From positions 2,526,501 through 2,590,500 of the forward strand of contig NC_023065.1 in the NCBI RefSeq assembly GCF_000513295.1: 64,000 nucleotides of DNA. Reading direction: 5' to 3'. Numbering within the stretch: position 1 is the stretch's first letter; every line of letters starts with the position of its first letter. The stretch comes from Magnetospirillum gryphiswaldense MSR-1 v2 (GTDB lineage Bacteria > Pseudomonadota > Alphaproteobacteria > Rhodospirillales > Magnetospirillaceae). The notes beneath the pieces were generated by a model that worked only from the letters and a program-made list of their open reading frames with translations, ran no database searches and was not told the origin of the DNA. Positions 7,553 through 15,151 of the stretch are shown piece by piece. Position numbers and translations under genes: made by a program.

Positions 7553-8100
7553 TCGACGACGCCCCTGGGCCGGTCGCGAAGCCTGTTTCGCCATCCATGT
7601 ACACGGTTCCCAAATCAAGCCCGCCTGAGGCATCTGAGGCGCCCCCGGTGACCCAGGGCACCCGGAAGGAGGAAACAGCGCCCAAGTGCTGCCGCTGGTG
7701 CGGCGCGGTGATGCTCAATCCGCGTCGTAATCAGAAATGTTGCAGTGCCGTATGTCGGGAAGCCTATGAACGGCAAAAGCGCCAGCAGTCTCGACAGAAT
7801 GCGGCTGAAAAACCGAAGTGCAAATGCCTGTGGTGCGGTGGCGACTTCGACCAGGTGCGCAAGGCGCAGGAATTTTGCTGCCCGGAACACCAGCAGGCTT
7901 TCAACAACTTCTGGAAGGGCAAGGGGCCGGCGCTGGCCAAGGCCCTACACGCCTGGCGCGTCGGCAAGGAACCCGGAGGCTTGACCAAGGTGTGCCGGGA
8001 GTTTTCCGCTGCCAGAGAGGAACTTCAGGACAAGCAGGACAAGCAGGACAAGCAGGACAAGCAGGACAAGGCTAAAAGTTCTACGACGAGGAGGAAGTGA
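7549..8100 (+). CDS. Double Zn-finger-like protein with repetitive tail
   Basis: Two similar cysteine clusters are visible in the 183-residue product. The first is CCRWCGAVMLNPRRNQKCCS with a C-R-E-A-Y continuation; the second is CLWCGGDF with FCCPEHQQAF. Each has the CxxC...CC/CxxH pattern of a small zinc-binding module of the MYM/FCS type. The C-terminus is a run of QDK triplets encoded by a 9-bp tandem repeat, followed by a basic end. It may bind nucleic acid, but no function is established. GTGA overlap joins it to the next gene. Confidence 0.6.
   Translation: MIDDAPGPVAKPVSPSMYTVPKSSPPEASEAPPVTQGTRKEETAPKCCRWCGAVMLNPRRNQKCCSAVCREAYERQKRQQSRQNAAEKPKCKCLWCGGDFDQVRKAQEFCCPEHQQAFNNFWKGKGPALAKALHAWRVGKEPGGLTKVCREFSAAREELQDKQDKQDKQDKQDKAKSSTTRRK
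8026..8070 (+). repeat. In-frame 9-bp tandem repeat, five copies
   Basis: CAGGACAAG is repeated five times without a mismatch and encodes (QDK)5 near the end of the Zn-finger-like protein. Gain or loss of units would change the tail length by three residues without shifting the frame. Confidence 0.9.
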
Positions 8101-8102
8101 TT

Positions 8103-8468
8103 ATGAGCGTTATCACCAACAGCATCGCGGCATCTGTGCATCACACGGTGAATAAGCGTTGGTTTAAAATGCAGCTTCAGACTATCGAACGCATGCTTAT
8201 CAGCCAAGGGATCATGCTTGTAGAAGCTGATGGACCAAGCGATTTTGAAATACCGGAATACATCACGGAGATCGTTGCGCAGGAGTTCTGGAGAGAGCGA
8301 GAACTTCTTAATGCACCGCGAATAGATATTGCCTATCTGAATGAACGGGTGAATTTCGCGTCAAAAGAGGGAACGGCTGTCATTTACTTGAGAGAATATC
8401 TGAGTGCCTTAGCTGATGCCGGTATCTATCCGGTTGCCGCCCAAAATACGCATAATGTGGAAAGCTGA
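8103..8468 (+). CDS. Hypothetical protein
   Basis: A 121-residue, mostly helical protein with no recognised family. The ATG at 8103 is preferred over the GTG at 8097 because AGGAGGA lies at the right distance for it. Codon use is less GC-rich than in the flanking genes. There is no signal peptide or membrane segment. Confidence 0.5.
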   Translation: MSVITNSIAASVHHTVNKRWFKMQLQTIERMLISQGIMLVEADGPSDFEIPEYITEIVAQEFWRERELLNAPRIDIAYLNERVNFASKEGTAVIYLREYLSALADAGIYPVAAQNTHNVES

Positions 8469-8476
8469 AGGAGACA

Positions 8477-8641
8477 ATGCCGTTGGGACCGACACCCGAA
8501 AACGAAAAATTGTGGGCTCGCCACTATCTCGCGGAGGCCCGCTACTGGCGAGAACATGGGAACCGCGCCGAGGCCGCGTCTTGCCTTTCGATGGCTCGCG
8601 GATGCCTCGCCGTGGCCACCGCGCTGATGCGCCGTTCCTGA
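8477..8641 (+). CDS. Small protein, 54 aa
   Basis: The reading frame begins at an ATG preceded by AAGGAGA. The product is MPLGPTPENEKLWARHYLAE followed by an Ala-rich amphipathic helix and a short basic end. The ribosome site, the position between two spaced genes and the high-GC codon use support a real gene. Function is unknown. Confidence 0.5.
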   Translation: MPLGPTPENEKLWARHYLAEARYWREHGNRAEAASCLSMARGCLAVATALMRRS

Positions 8642-8654
8642 AGATTTAGGGGTA

Positions 8655-9209
8655 GTGACCGTGACCAAGCAGGCCGACGACAAGAACCGCCTTCAAGCCG
8701 TGCTGGATGAACTGGCCGACGCCGCCGGCTTTGTTGAACGGCCTCATCTGGTCATTGACCCAATCAGCGCCAGATGGTCGGGCACCACAGCGGCGGCAAA
8801 TGCGGACCTCAATGTGGTTCGTGTTTCCCCGGAGCTTGCTCAGGAGGACATCGCAACGGTGCGGTGTGTTCTCGCGCACGAGCTTGGTCACCTTTGGCAC
8901 CGTCACGGAAAGGGCGCGATAGCCTGGAGCTTCCTGTATGCCATCGGTGCCGGCATCGCCGGCATTGTCGGGTGGATGATGTGGGACCTCCGGACCGGCG
9001 CCGCCTTTTTTGGCATCGCCATGGTGGCACGATATTTCCGCCAGTCGATGCAGCGTGAAACCTACCGCGAGAATTGGACGAACGACCCGCGCGAACGCGA
9101 GGCCGATGCCTTTGCCGAACGGCTGGTTGGAAAAGAGGCGTTCGACGCCTACCGCTGTGGACATCGCCGCCTAAAGGGGATTACCAGCCCCGACTTAACG
9201 GCTTCCTGA
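8655..9209 (+). CDS. HELGH-motif membrane metalloprotease-like protein
   Basis: The 184-residue product contains LAHELGHLWH, the zinc motif of gluzincin-type proteases, at about residues 75-84. A membrane segment follows (AIAWSFLYAIGAGIAGIVGW), then a soluble part with REREADAFAERLVG, which supplies the Glu/Asp of the third ligand site. The layout resembles a short M48-type or ImmA/IrrE-like zincin. The start is a GTG at 8655. ImmA-type proteases on ICEs cleave repressors, but this one has membrane segments, so I infer no substrate. Confidence 0.6.
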   Translation: MTVTKQADDKNRLQAVLDELADAAGFVERPHLVIDPISARWSGTTAAANADLNVVRVSPELAQEDIATVRCVLAHELGHLWHRHGKGAIAWSFLYAIGAGIAGIVGWMMWDLRTGAAFFGIAMVARYFRQSMQRETYRENWTNDPREREADAFAERLVGKEAFDAYRCGHRRLKGITSPDLTAS

Positions 9210-9235
9210 AGCTGTACGCTACAACCGCCACCTTA

Positions 9236-9260
9236 AAAAGGAACCCCTAAGGTTCCTTTT
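9236..9260 (+). terminator. Terminator-like hairpin before mqsR
   Basis: AAAAGGAACC and GGTTCCTTTT form a perfect 10-bp stem around a 5-nt loop and run into further Ts. It would end transcription of the HELGH gene. The AACC...GGTT core also resembles the MqsA recognition palindrome, so it may be a second operator. Confidence 0.65.
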
Positions 9261-9263
9261 TTC

Positions 9264-9292
9264 TTGGCGTGGAACCTTTAAGGTGCTATTAT
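9264..9292 (+). promoter_or_regulatory. mqsRA promoter with MqsA-type operator
   Basis: TTGGCG and TATTAT are separated by exactly 17 bp, a good sigma-70 promoter. The palindrome ACCTTTAAGGT (9274-9284) lies in the spacer. It fits the known MqsA operator pattern AACCT-N(2-4)-AGGTT. Binding there would block polymerase, as expected for autoregulation by the antitoxin. Confidence 0.7.
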
Positions 9293-9299
9293 TCTTTCT

Positions 9300-9596
9300 A
9301 TGGAAAAGAAGCGCCCCACATACGCCCTCGACACCTTCAAGGCCGCCGCCAAGACCTTGAGTGTGACCGTTTCCGCCACCAAAGATGCGGGTGCGATGGG
9401 CTTTGATCGAGACGGCATCAGCGCCGTGATCAAGAACATGGAGGTCGGGCACTTCTACAAGTCGATGACCAGCTATAACAATAACCGGGAATGGCAGGAC
9501 GTTTATCACGTTCCCTATGGCGGGTTGGTTCTCTATGTGAAATTCGTGGCCGATGTGGTCACCGAATTTCGTCTGCTGTCTTTCAAGGAGAAATGA
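9300..9596 (+). CDS. mqsR: MqsR-family toxin
   Basis: The 98-residue product matches the MqsR family in length and landmarks: MEKKRPTYALDTFKA at the start, HFYKSMTSYNN and WQDVYHVPYGG in the middle, and LYVKF then LLSFKEK at the end. MqsR is a ribosome-independent mRNA interferase of the RelE fold that cuts at GCU/GCA. As in E. coli the toxin gene comes first and overlaps the start region of the antitoxin gene. Its own promoter and operator lie directly upstream, and the pair probably stabilises the element. Confidence 0.92.
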   Translation: MEKKRPTYALDTFKAAAKTLSVTVSATKDAGAMGFDRDGISAVIKNMEVGHFYKSMTSYNNNREWQDVYHVPYGGLVLYVKFVADVVTEFRLLSFKEK

Positions 9597-9598
9597 CC

Positions 9599-10003
9599 AT
9601 GGCGACGTGTCATGAATGCGGCGCGGAAATGGTTCGCGACATCCGGCCCATGGAGTTCACCTATAAGGGCCACACTCTGACCGTTCAGCAGCCGGGGTGG
9701 TATTGCGCTTGTGGTGAGGGCGTTCTGACCCCCGAGGACAGTGCCGTCACCCAGGCGGAGTATGTTGCTTTCCGCGATCAGGTGGATGGCATCTTGCCTC
9801 CCGCAGAGGTTCGGCGCATTCGTAAGCGCCTGGGCTTGCAGCAGAAACAGGCCGGTGTGGTTCTCGGCGGTGGCGCTTCGGCATTCGGTAAATATGAGCG
9901 CAAGGACGGCAAGCCGTCGCTGGCCATGTCCAACTTGCTGCGTCTTCTGGACAAGGACCCCAGCCGCTTGCAGGAGATCGCGCCGGAAGAGAAACGCGCC
10001 TGA
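9599..10003 (+). CDS. mqsA: MqsA-family antitoxin
   Basis: The N-terminal zinc domain shows CHECG and CACGEG, the two Cys pairs that bind Zn and neutralise MqsR. The C-terminal half is an XRE helix-turn-helix (RIRKRLGLQQKQAGVVLG, then AFGKYERKDGKPS) that binds the operator. The ATG at 9599 is preferred over an overlapping ATG at 9593 because AAGGAG has better spacing. Length (134 aa) is close to E. coli MqsA. Confidence 0.92.
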   Translation: MATCHECGAEMVRDIRPMEFTYKGHTLTVQQPGWYCACGEGVLTPEDSAVTQAEYVAFRDQVDGILPPAEVRRIRKRLGLQQKQAGVVLGGGASAFGKYERKDGKPSLAMSNLLRLLDKDPSRLQEIAPEEKRA

Positions 10004-10043
10004 CTGGTGGAGCGGAACAGGCGCCATCCGTTAGGTGACGCCC

Positions 10044-10078
10044 AGGGTTGGGGGCATCGTTCCTCAGCCCCCAACCCT
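10044..10078. terminator. Long hairpin between convergent genes
   Basis: AGGGTTGGGGGC and its exact reverse complement enclose an 11-nt loop. No strong T-run follows, but the position between the ends of mqsA (+) and the lipoprotein gene (-) suggests a two-way transcription barrier. A shorter GGCC-TTC-GGCC hairpin follows at about 10091. Confidence 0.5.
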
Positions 10079-10106
10079 GCCCGTCCAAGGCCTTCGGCCT
10101 GTTATT

Positions 10107-10364
10107 TCACCGGGAAACCACTTCCCGCGAAATAAGAACCATCCCATTGGCTTCAAAACACATATCCCGCAACTTACGGACCCGCTCGCGGCGAGCATAT
10201 TCCGTCGTCAGGCCTTCCTGAGAGGCCGCTTCCGCCTCGTATTCACATTTTTTCCCGATGGCACGCTCTTCTTCCTCGGTAGCCCCAGGCTTTGCCCAGA
10301 CGGAAACCACCTGAGCACAGCCAACCAAAAACAGGGCTCCAACCGCCAAGACTAAAAACCGCAT
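10107..10364 (-). CDS. Small lipoprotein
   Basis: The 85-residue product begins with a type II signal peptide, MRFLVLAVGALFLVGC, with a clear lipobox ending in Cys16. The mature part is short, charged and helical. It may be processed by Lsp and anchored in a membrane. Function is unknown. Small lipoproteins of conjugative elements sometimes act in surface or entry exclusion, but nothing here shows that. Confidence 0.6.
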   Translation of the reverse strand: MRFLVLAVGALFLVGCAQVVSVWAKPGATEEEERAIGKKCEYEAEAASQEGLTTEYARRERVRKLRDMCFEANGMVLISREVVSR

Positions 10365-10431
10365 TGCACTTTCCTCCGACTATCATCATCCGGGGGAACT
10401 GCTACCAATGATGGTGCCTTGTGTAAATATT

Positions 10432-12006
10432 TCATTCGCTGGATATGCTGCTCCAGAACTCCGCCCATCCCTCTTCCCGCAGCTTGATCACGACGGTTTC
10501 GCCCTGATGCTTGTCCGGGATCGGCGTCAACACGATCTCCGACAGCAGGCATTGAAACATCAGCCGTTGCGTCGGCACATCATTGCTCAGTTCCACCGAC
10601 TGGACCGCATTCATCAACCGCGCCCGGATCGCCGCCTCCACCGGCAACGGCGCCGGCAGATCGTGCGTTAATTCTGCCCGGATTTGCCCCAGCTCATCCT
10701 GAAGGCGCAGAATACGGTCTCTGGCATTTTCGTGATCAACGCCGTGTTCAACCGCGTCCAGCAGGCGAACTATTCTGGCCTGGATATCCTGTTCCTGATT
10801 TTCCAGTTCCGTCCGCCGCCTCGATTGATGGGCAAAAAACTCCGTCAGCCCCGGAGTGAAATCTGGTCCAGTTTCAATCCGGTGATAGAGGGTGCCGAAG
10901 GTCCGCGCCATCAGCACCGGTTCCTTCGTGCCCCGCGAGTTGGCACAGGACTTCGCATAGCGATGGGTCGAGCACAAATAGCGCGTCTCATTGGCCAGAG
11001 ACTTGGACCCGCCGCACCAACCGCATTTGACCCAGCCGGTCAAGGCGTGCTGGTTATAGACGGTCAGACCAACCGGCGTTTTGCGCTGGCGCGGCTGCTG
11101 TGGCTTTGGCTGATCAATCACCCGCACCGCCGCCCATTGCGCATCACTGATAATTCGCAGGTGCGGTACATCCACCTTGGTCCAGTCCGATTCCGGGTTA
11201 TGGATGAACTTCTTCTTATTGCTGACCGGGTCACGGACAACGTGGCTACGATTGAAGATCAATTTGCCGGTGTAAATTTCATTGCGCAGGATGCCCTCCT
11301 GCTTTTTCGCTCCGCCCATGATGGCGTTGCGTTTCCATAGCCCGCCGTTGGGAGCAGGAATGCCGTCCTTGTTCAGCCCTGCGATAATTTCAGGGATTTT
11401 CCGGCCCGCGATATATTCGTCATAGATGCGGCTGATCACCGGGGCGGCAGCTTCGTCGATTTCGCGCAGGCCGTTGATGTTCGCGCCTTTCTCATCGACC
11501 ACGCCACGGACCACCCGATAGCCATAGGCGCAGGAAGACGCTGCATAGCCTGCTGCGATTCGAGAGCGATGCCCCCGCTTGATCCTGGCTTTTAGGTCGC
11601 GCAGCACCAAAGCGTTCATTGTTCCTTTCAATCCAATATGCAGTTCGCTGATCCGGCCCTCATGAGCCGTCCAGATCATCACGTGGTGATAGTCCAGCGT
11701 TTCGTAAATTCCAGCAATGTCTTTCAGATTACGGGACAACCGATCCAGACCTTCAGCCACAACCACATCGACACGCCCGGCCTTGATTGCATTCATCAAC
11801 CGAATCAGACCTGGACGCTGAAGCGTGGAACCGGAAATGGCGGAGTCGGAAAAAACCAACACTGCCCTTGGATCAGCCCGTCCATGAAATTGATCATCGA
11901 CAAGCTGTCGGCAAAGCGCCACCTGATCCTCGATTGAGGATGGGTTCTGCAAATCGCTGGAATAGCGGGCGTAAATGGCAATGCGAAGGGGGCGGATCAT
12001 GGTCAT
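10432..12006 (-). CDS. Large serine recombinase
   Basis: This 524-residue protein has a resolvase-type catalytic domain (residues 1-150) with the nucleophile in YARYSSDLQ, then SDSAISGSTLQRPGL and EGLDRLSRNLKDI. A recombinase domain follows (GYRVVRG to RNEIYTGKLIF), then a zinc ribbon (VKCGWCGG...CSTHRYAKSCAN) and a coiled coil near 395-450. This is the layout of large serine integrases, which are directional and need a recombination directionality factor. It is the only complete site-specific recombinase inside the element apart from the IS91-associated one. It could be an internal cassette's integrase or the element's own. Confidence 0.9.
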   Translation of the reverse strand: MTMIRPLRIAIYARYSSDLQNPSSIEDQVALCRQLVDDQFHGRADPRAVLVFSDSAISGSTLQRPGLIRLMNAIKAGRVDVVVAEGLDRLSRNLKDIAGIYETLDYHHVMIWTAHEGRISELHIGLKGTMNALVLRDLKARIKRGHRSRIAAGYAASSCAYGYRVVRGVVDEKGANINGLREIDEAAAPVISRIYDEYIAGRKIPEIIAGLNKDGIPAPNGGLWKRNAIMGGAKKQEGILRNEIYTGKLIFNRSHVVRDPVSNKKKFIHNPESDWTKVDVPHLRIISDAQWAAVRVIDQPKPQQPRQRKTPVGLTVYNQHALTGWVKCGWCGGSKSLANETRYLCSTHRYAKSCANSRGTKEPVLMARTFGTLYHRIETGPDFTPGLTEFFAHQSRRRTELENQEQDIQARIVRLLDAVEHGVDHENARDRILRLQDELGQIRAELTHDLPAPLPVEAAIRARLMNAVQSVELSNDVPTQRLMFQCLLSEIVLTPIPDKHQGETVVIKLREEGWAEFWSSISSE

Positions 12007-12054
12007 GGCCCGCCCTTATGACTGCTGAAGGCCCCTCAGGCAACTAGGCCGTGC

Positions 12055-12114
12055 GTCTGTGCACCTTTGTCGAAGTTTGTCGATGTTTGTCAAAGTCTGT
12101 CGATCTTTGTCGGT
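12055..12114. repeat. Six 10-bp direct repeats in register
   Basis: Consensus GTTTGTCGAT. Units start at 12055 (degenerate), 12065, 12075, 12085, 12095 and 12105 with no spacer. The one-helical-turn period puts all copies on one DNA face. The array begins about 50 bp upstream of the serine recombinase start. Confidence 0.8.
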
Positions 12115-12143
12115 TTTTCACCTGTCGTGTTGTGGCAGGATAG

Positions 12144-12163
12144 GCGCGGTGATATCACCGCGC
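12144..12163. promoter_or_regulatory. 20-bp perfect palindrome
   Basis: GCGCGGTGATATCACCGCGC is its own reverse complement. It lies between the divergent recombinase and umuD genes, next to a CCGCCC/GGGCGG hairpin. A dimeric repressor site is the likeliest reading. Confidence 0.6.
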
Positions 12164-12311
12164 ACCGCCCTGTGGGGCGGCAAGGCTTATTCGCACCCTG
12201 CGGGTGCTCAACGTGGAAAATCCGAAACGGATAAAAACAGTCCACGACCTTCCGCCCTTCCCGTCGGTCTCATGCATGCCCTGTTGCCGAAGCTTGGCGA
12301 TTGGGGCTATT

Positions 12312-12326
12312 GTTCCCTCTATGTTC
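12312..12326 (+). promoter_or_regulatory. LexA box (alphaproteobacterial type)
   Basis: GTTC-CCTCTAT-GTTC matches the GTTC-N7-GTTC site known for alphaproteobacterial LexA. It lies directly at the 5' end of the umuD gene and overlaps the ATG I assign. SOS control of umuDC follows from this. Confidence 0.75.
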
Positions 12327-12791
12327 TCACGACGCGACAACGCCCCGTTACCGCCCGGCACTCGTCTGGCATCCTCCCGCGCCTTCGTTCCTGCTGATGG
12401 CGCGGCACCCATCTATTCGGCTTTGGTCCCGGCGGGGTTCCCCTCTCCGGCGGACGATCATTTGGAAGGCAAGCTCGACCTGCATGAGCTGATGGTGAAG
12501 CGCCCCGCCGCAACCTTCTTCTGCCGAGCCGATGGCGACTCAATGACCGGGGCGGGAATTCACAGCGGCGATCTGCTGGTGGTTGATCGCTCGGTCCAAC
12601 CGCAGGACGGCGACATCGTCGTCGCCACGCTGGACGGCGGCCTGACGGTCAAGACCCTGCGCAAGACCACCGAGGGATGGGAGCTCGCCCCCGCCAATCC
12701 GGATTATCCCAGCTTCCCCCTCAACCAGGAGGACGGGGTTCAGATTTGGGGCGTCGTCACCTTCGCCGTTTCGACCATAGCCCGACGCTGA
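12321..12791 (+). CDS. umuD: UmuD-like SOS mutagenesis protein
   Basis: From the ATG at 12321 the product has 156 residues. It shows the self-cleavage site Ala38-Gly39 (LVPAGFPSPADD), the catalytic Ser74 in DGDSMTGAGI and Lys111 in LTVKTLRK, all as in UmuD/LexA S24 peptidases. RecA-stimulated cleavage would give UmuD', a subunit of DNA polymerase V. The start is uncertain because the LexA box overlaps this ATG; in-frame ATGs at 12204 and 12276 are alternatives. It is followed after 6 bp by umuC. Confidence 0.9.
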   Translation: MFSRRDNAPLPPGTRLASSRAFVPADGAAPIYSALVPAGFPSPADDHLEGKLDLHELMVKRPAATFFCRADGDSMTGAGIHSGDLLVVDRSVQPQDGDIVVATLDGGLTVKTLRKTTEGWELAPANPDYPSFPLNQEDGVQIWGVVTFAVSTIARR

Positions 12792-12797
12792 CCCGCC

Positions 12798-14075
12798 ATG
12801 GCCATCTTCGCCTTGGTCGATTGCAACAATTTCTATGTATCCTGCGAGCGGGTGTTCAATCCGGCCCTTGAGGGCAAGCCCGTCGTCGTTCTATCCAACA
12901 ACGATGGCTGTGCGGTGGCGCGTTCCGCCGAAGCCAAGGCCATTGGTGTCCCAATGGGTGAGCCGGCGTTCAAGCTTCGGCATCTGGTCGAGCGGCACGG
13001 CCTGATCATGCAATCATCCAATTATGCCTTGTACGGCGACATGTCCGAGCGGGTGATGTCCGTGCTGGCCACCTTCGCCCCCGGCGCCGAAGTCTATTCC
13101 ATCGACGAGTGCTTCCTTGATCTCGACGGGTTATCGGTGCCCGACCTTACCCAATGGTGCCAGCATGTTCGGGCGACGGTCAAACGCTGGACCGGCATCC
13201 CCGTGTCGGTGGGGATCGGCGGCACCAAGACGCTGGCCAAGCTCGCCAACCGGCTGGCGAAGAAGTCGCCCAAGGCCAACGGGGTGCTTGACCTGGTCAG
13301 CCATCCCGCTTGGGTCGAGGTGGCGCTGAAGCGCACCCCGGTCGGTGAGGTTTGGGGCATCGGACGGCAATATGCCGGTCATTGTGGGGTTCACGGTATC
13401 CTTAGCGCCCATGACCTGACCCAGGCAGAGGACGGTTGGATCAGAAAGACGATGGGGGCGGTCGGCCTGCGAACAGTGATGGAGTTGCGCGGGGTGGCGG
13501 TCCACACCCTCGACACCGAACCGGCGGACAAACAGACAACCTGCTGCTCGCGTTCGTTCGCCGAAGCGGTCACGCTTTACGACCATGTGCATGACGCTGT
13601 GCTGACCTTCGCCAGCCGTGCCGCCGAAAAAATCCGGGCTGATGGTCTGGTCGCCGGGGCTCTCCAGGTGTTTGCCCAGACCGACCGCTTCCGCCGCGAT
13701 CAGCCCCAGTTCACGTTGAACGCAATGGTGCGGCTGTCGCCCGCGACAGATTCGACGCCGCGTCTGATCGCGGCGGCTATCTCTGGGCTGCACTCGGCGT
13801 GGCGCGACGGCTATGCCTATAAGAAGGCAGGGGTGATCCTGATCGATCTGGTCGATCCGGCCAACATTGCCCGCGACCTGTTCTCACCGCCGCCAGATAC
13901 AGGCGCCCGAGCCCAAGCGTTGATGAATGCGGTTGATGGTCTCAACAACCGGATGGGCAAGGGCGCCGTCGGCTATGGTTTGGTTGCCAAGGGGGCGCCA
14001 TGGCAAATGCGGTGCGGCAACCGCTCTCCGAGCTATACCAGCGACTGGATGGACCTGCCGGTGGCTAAGGCGTGA
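12798..14075 (+). CDS. umuC: UmuC, Y-family DNA polymerase V catalytic subunit
   Basis: The 425-residue length and sequence are typical. Visible are [16 protein letters not shown] with the first catalytic Asp, [12 protein letters not shown], and [13 protein letters not shown] with the SIDE motif supplying the Asp-Glu pair. The little-finger domain and C-terminus ([17 protein letters not shown]) are present. With UmuD' it carries out error-prone bypass of DNA lesions. Mobile umuDC-type operons on ICEs and plasmids (for example rumAB of R391) are established precedent. Confidence 0.95.
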   Translation: MAIFALVDCNNFYVSCERVFNPALEGKPVVVLSNNDGCAVARSAEAKAIGVPMGEPAFKLRHLVERHGLIMQSSNYALYGDMSERVMSVLATFAPGAEVYSIDECFLDLDGLSVPDLTQWCQHVRATVKRWTGIPVSVGIGGTKTLAKLANRLAKKSPKANGVLDLVSHPAWVEVALKRTPVGEVWGIGRQYAGHCGVHGILSAHDLTQAEDGWIRKTMGAVGLRTVMELRGVAVHTLDTEPADKQTTCCSRSFAEAVTLYDHVHDAVLTFASRAAEKIRADGLVAGALQVFAQTDRFRRDQPQFTLNAMVRLSPATDSTPRLIAAAISGLHSAWRDGYAYKKAGVILIDLVDPANIARDLFSPPPDTGARAQALMNAVDGLNNRMGKGAVGYGLVAKGAPWQMRCGNRSPSYTSDWMDLPVAKA

Positions 14076-14238
14076 GGCGGGGCAAATGGCCAAATGGGGC
14101 CGGAGAACGAACCCGCTGCGCGGGATGGATGTTCTATGTTGATGCGCCTGTCGGTCCCGGATAGTTGCGCCATGGTTGAGTGCGGCCCGGCATAGTCCGA
14201 GCATTTTGGCTCCTTCATTGGATTTGAGGAGCCGTCCC

Positions 14239-15147
14239 ATGACCACGCCCATTCCCTGCGCCCCGATCAGCCCATTGCGTCAGCGGTTGATCGAGGACAT
14301 GACCTTGCGCCGGTTTTCACGCGAGACGCAGCGCAACTATATCCGTGACGTCGGGCGCTTCGCCGCATTCCTGGGGCGCTCGCCCGACACGGCCACAGCG
14401 GAGGATGTTCGCCAGTTCCAGCTGGAGCAGCGTGAGTCCGGCGTGCCGGTGCCGACGATGAACAGCATCGTTTCGGCATTGCGGTTCTTCTTTACCCATA
14501 CGATCGACCGGCCTGATCTGGCGCGCAAGCTGATGCGGATATCCCATCCACGCCAGTTGCCAATGGTGCTGAGCCGGGAAGAGGTCGCCCGCCTGTTGAA
14601 TGCGACGACGTGCCTCAAGCACCAGGCGGCCTTGTCGGTCGCCTATGGCGCGGGTCTGCGCGTCGCCGAGGTGTCCGCGCTCAAAGTCCGTGATATCGAC
14701 AGCGAACGCATGCTGATACGGGTCGAACGCGGCAAAGGCGGCCGGTCTCGCAACGCGATGCTGTCGCCCGATCTGCTCACTCTGCTGCGCCAATGGTGGG
14801 CGTTCGGACGTCAGCAGGGCGTCATGCATCGCGATGGTTGGCTGTTCCCTGGACAGCACACGATGAAGCCGATCAGCACCCGGCAACTGCACCGTATTGT
14901 GGTCGAGGCGGCCCAGGCGGCGGAGATCGCCAAGCGGGTCGGACCGCACACGCTCCGCCACAGCTTTGCCACCCATCTGCTGGAAGACGGAGTCGACATC
15001 CGGGTCATTCAGGTCCTGCTCGGCCACAGCAAGCTGGAGAACACCGCCCTCTACACCAAGGTGGCGACGCGGACGGTGCGCACCGTGGTCAGCCCGCTCG
15101 ACAGGCTGGCGCTGTTCAAGGTCGAAGAGACCGAGCCCAACGGCTAA
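14239..15147 (+). CDS. XerC/D-like tyrosine recombinase of the IS91-like element
   Basis: The 302-residue product has a SAM-like core-binding domain (LRRFSRETQRNYIRDVGRF) and a catalytic domain with Arg in GAGLRVAEVSAL, Lys in GKGGRSR, H-x-x-R in GPHTLRHSFATHLL, His in LLGHSKL and the nucleophile in NTALYTKVATR. The ATG at 14239 is chosen over an upstream in-frame start because MTTPIPCAPISPLRQRL matches the domain start. Such genes precede the transposase in the ISPps1 type of IS91 elements. Their role in transposition is not settled. Confidence 0.88.
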   Translation: MTTPIPCAPISPLRQRLIEDMTLRRFSRETQRNYIRDVGRFAAFLGRSPDTATAEDVRQFQLEQRESGVPVPTMNSIVSALRFFFTHTIDRPDLARKLMRISHPRQLPMVLSREEVARLLNATTCLKHQAALSVAYGAGLRVAEVSALKVRDIDSERMLIRVERGKGGRSRNAMLSPDLLTLLRQWWAFGRQQGVMHRDGWLFPGQHTMKPISTRQLHRIVVEAAQAAEIAKRVGPHTLRHSFATHLLEDGVDIRVIQVLLGHSKLENTALYTKVATRTVRTVVSPLDRLALFKVEETEPNG

Positions 15148-15151
15148 GCGG

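Noticed and set aside
8026-8070. Short tandem repeat as a possible iteron set
   Set aside because: It is in frame and encodes QDK triplets of a protein tail; no origin signals surround it.
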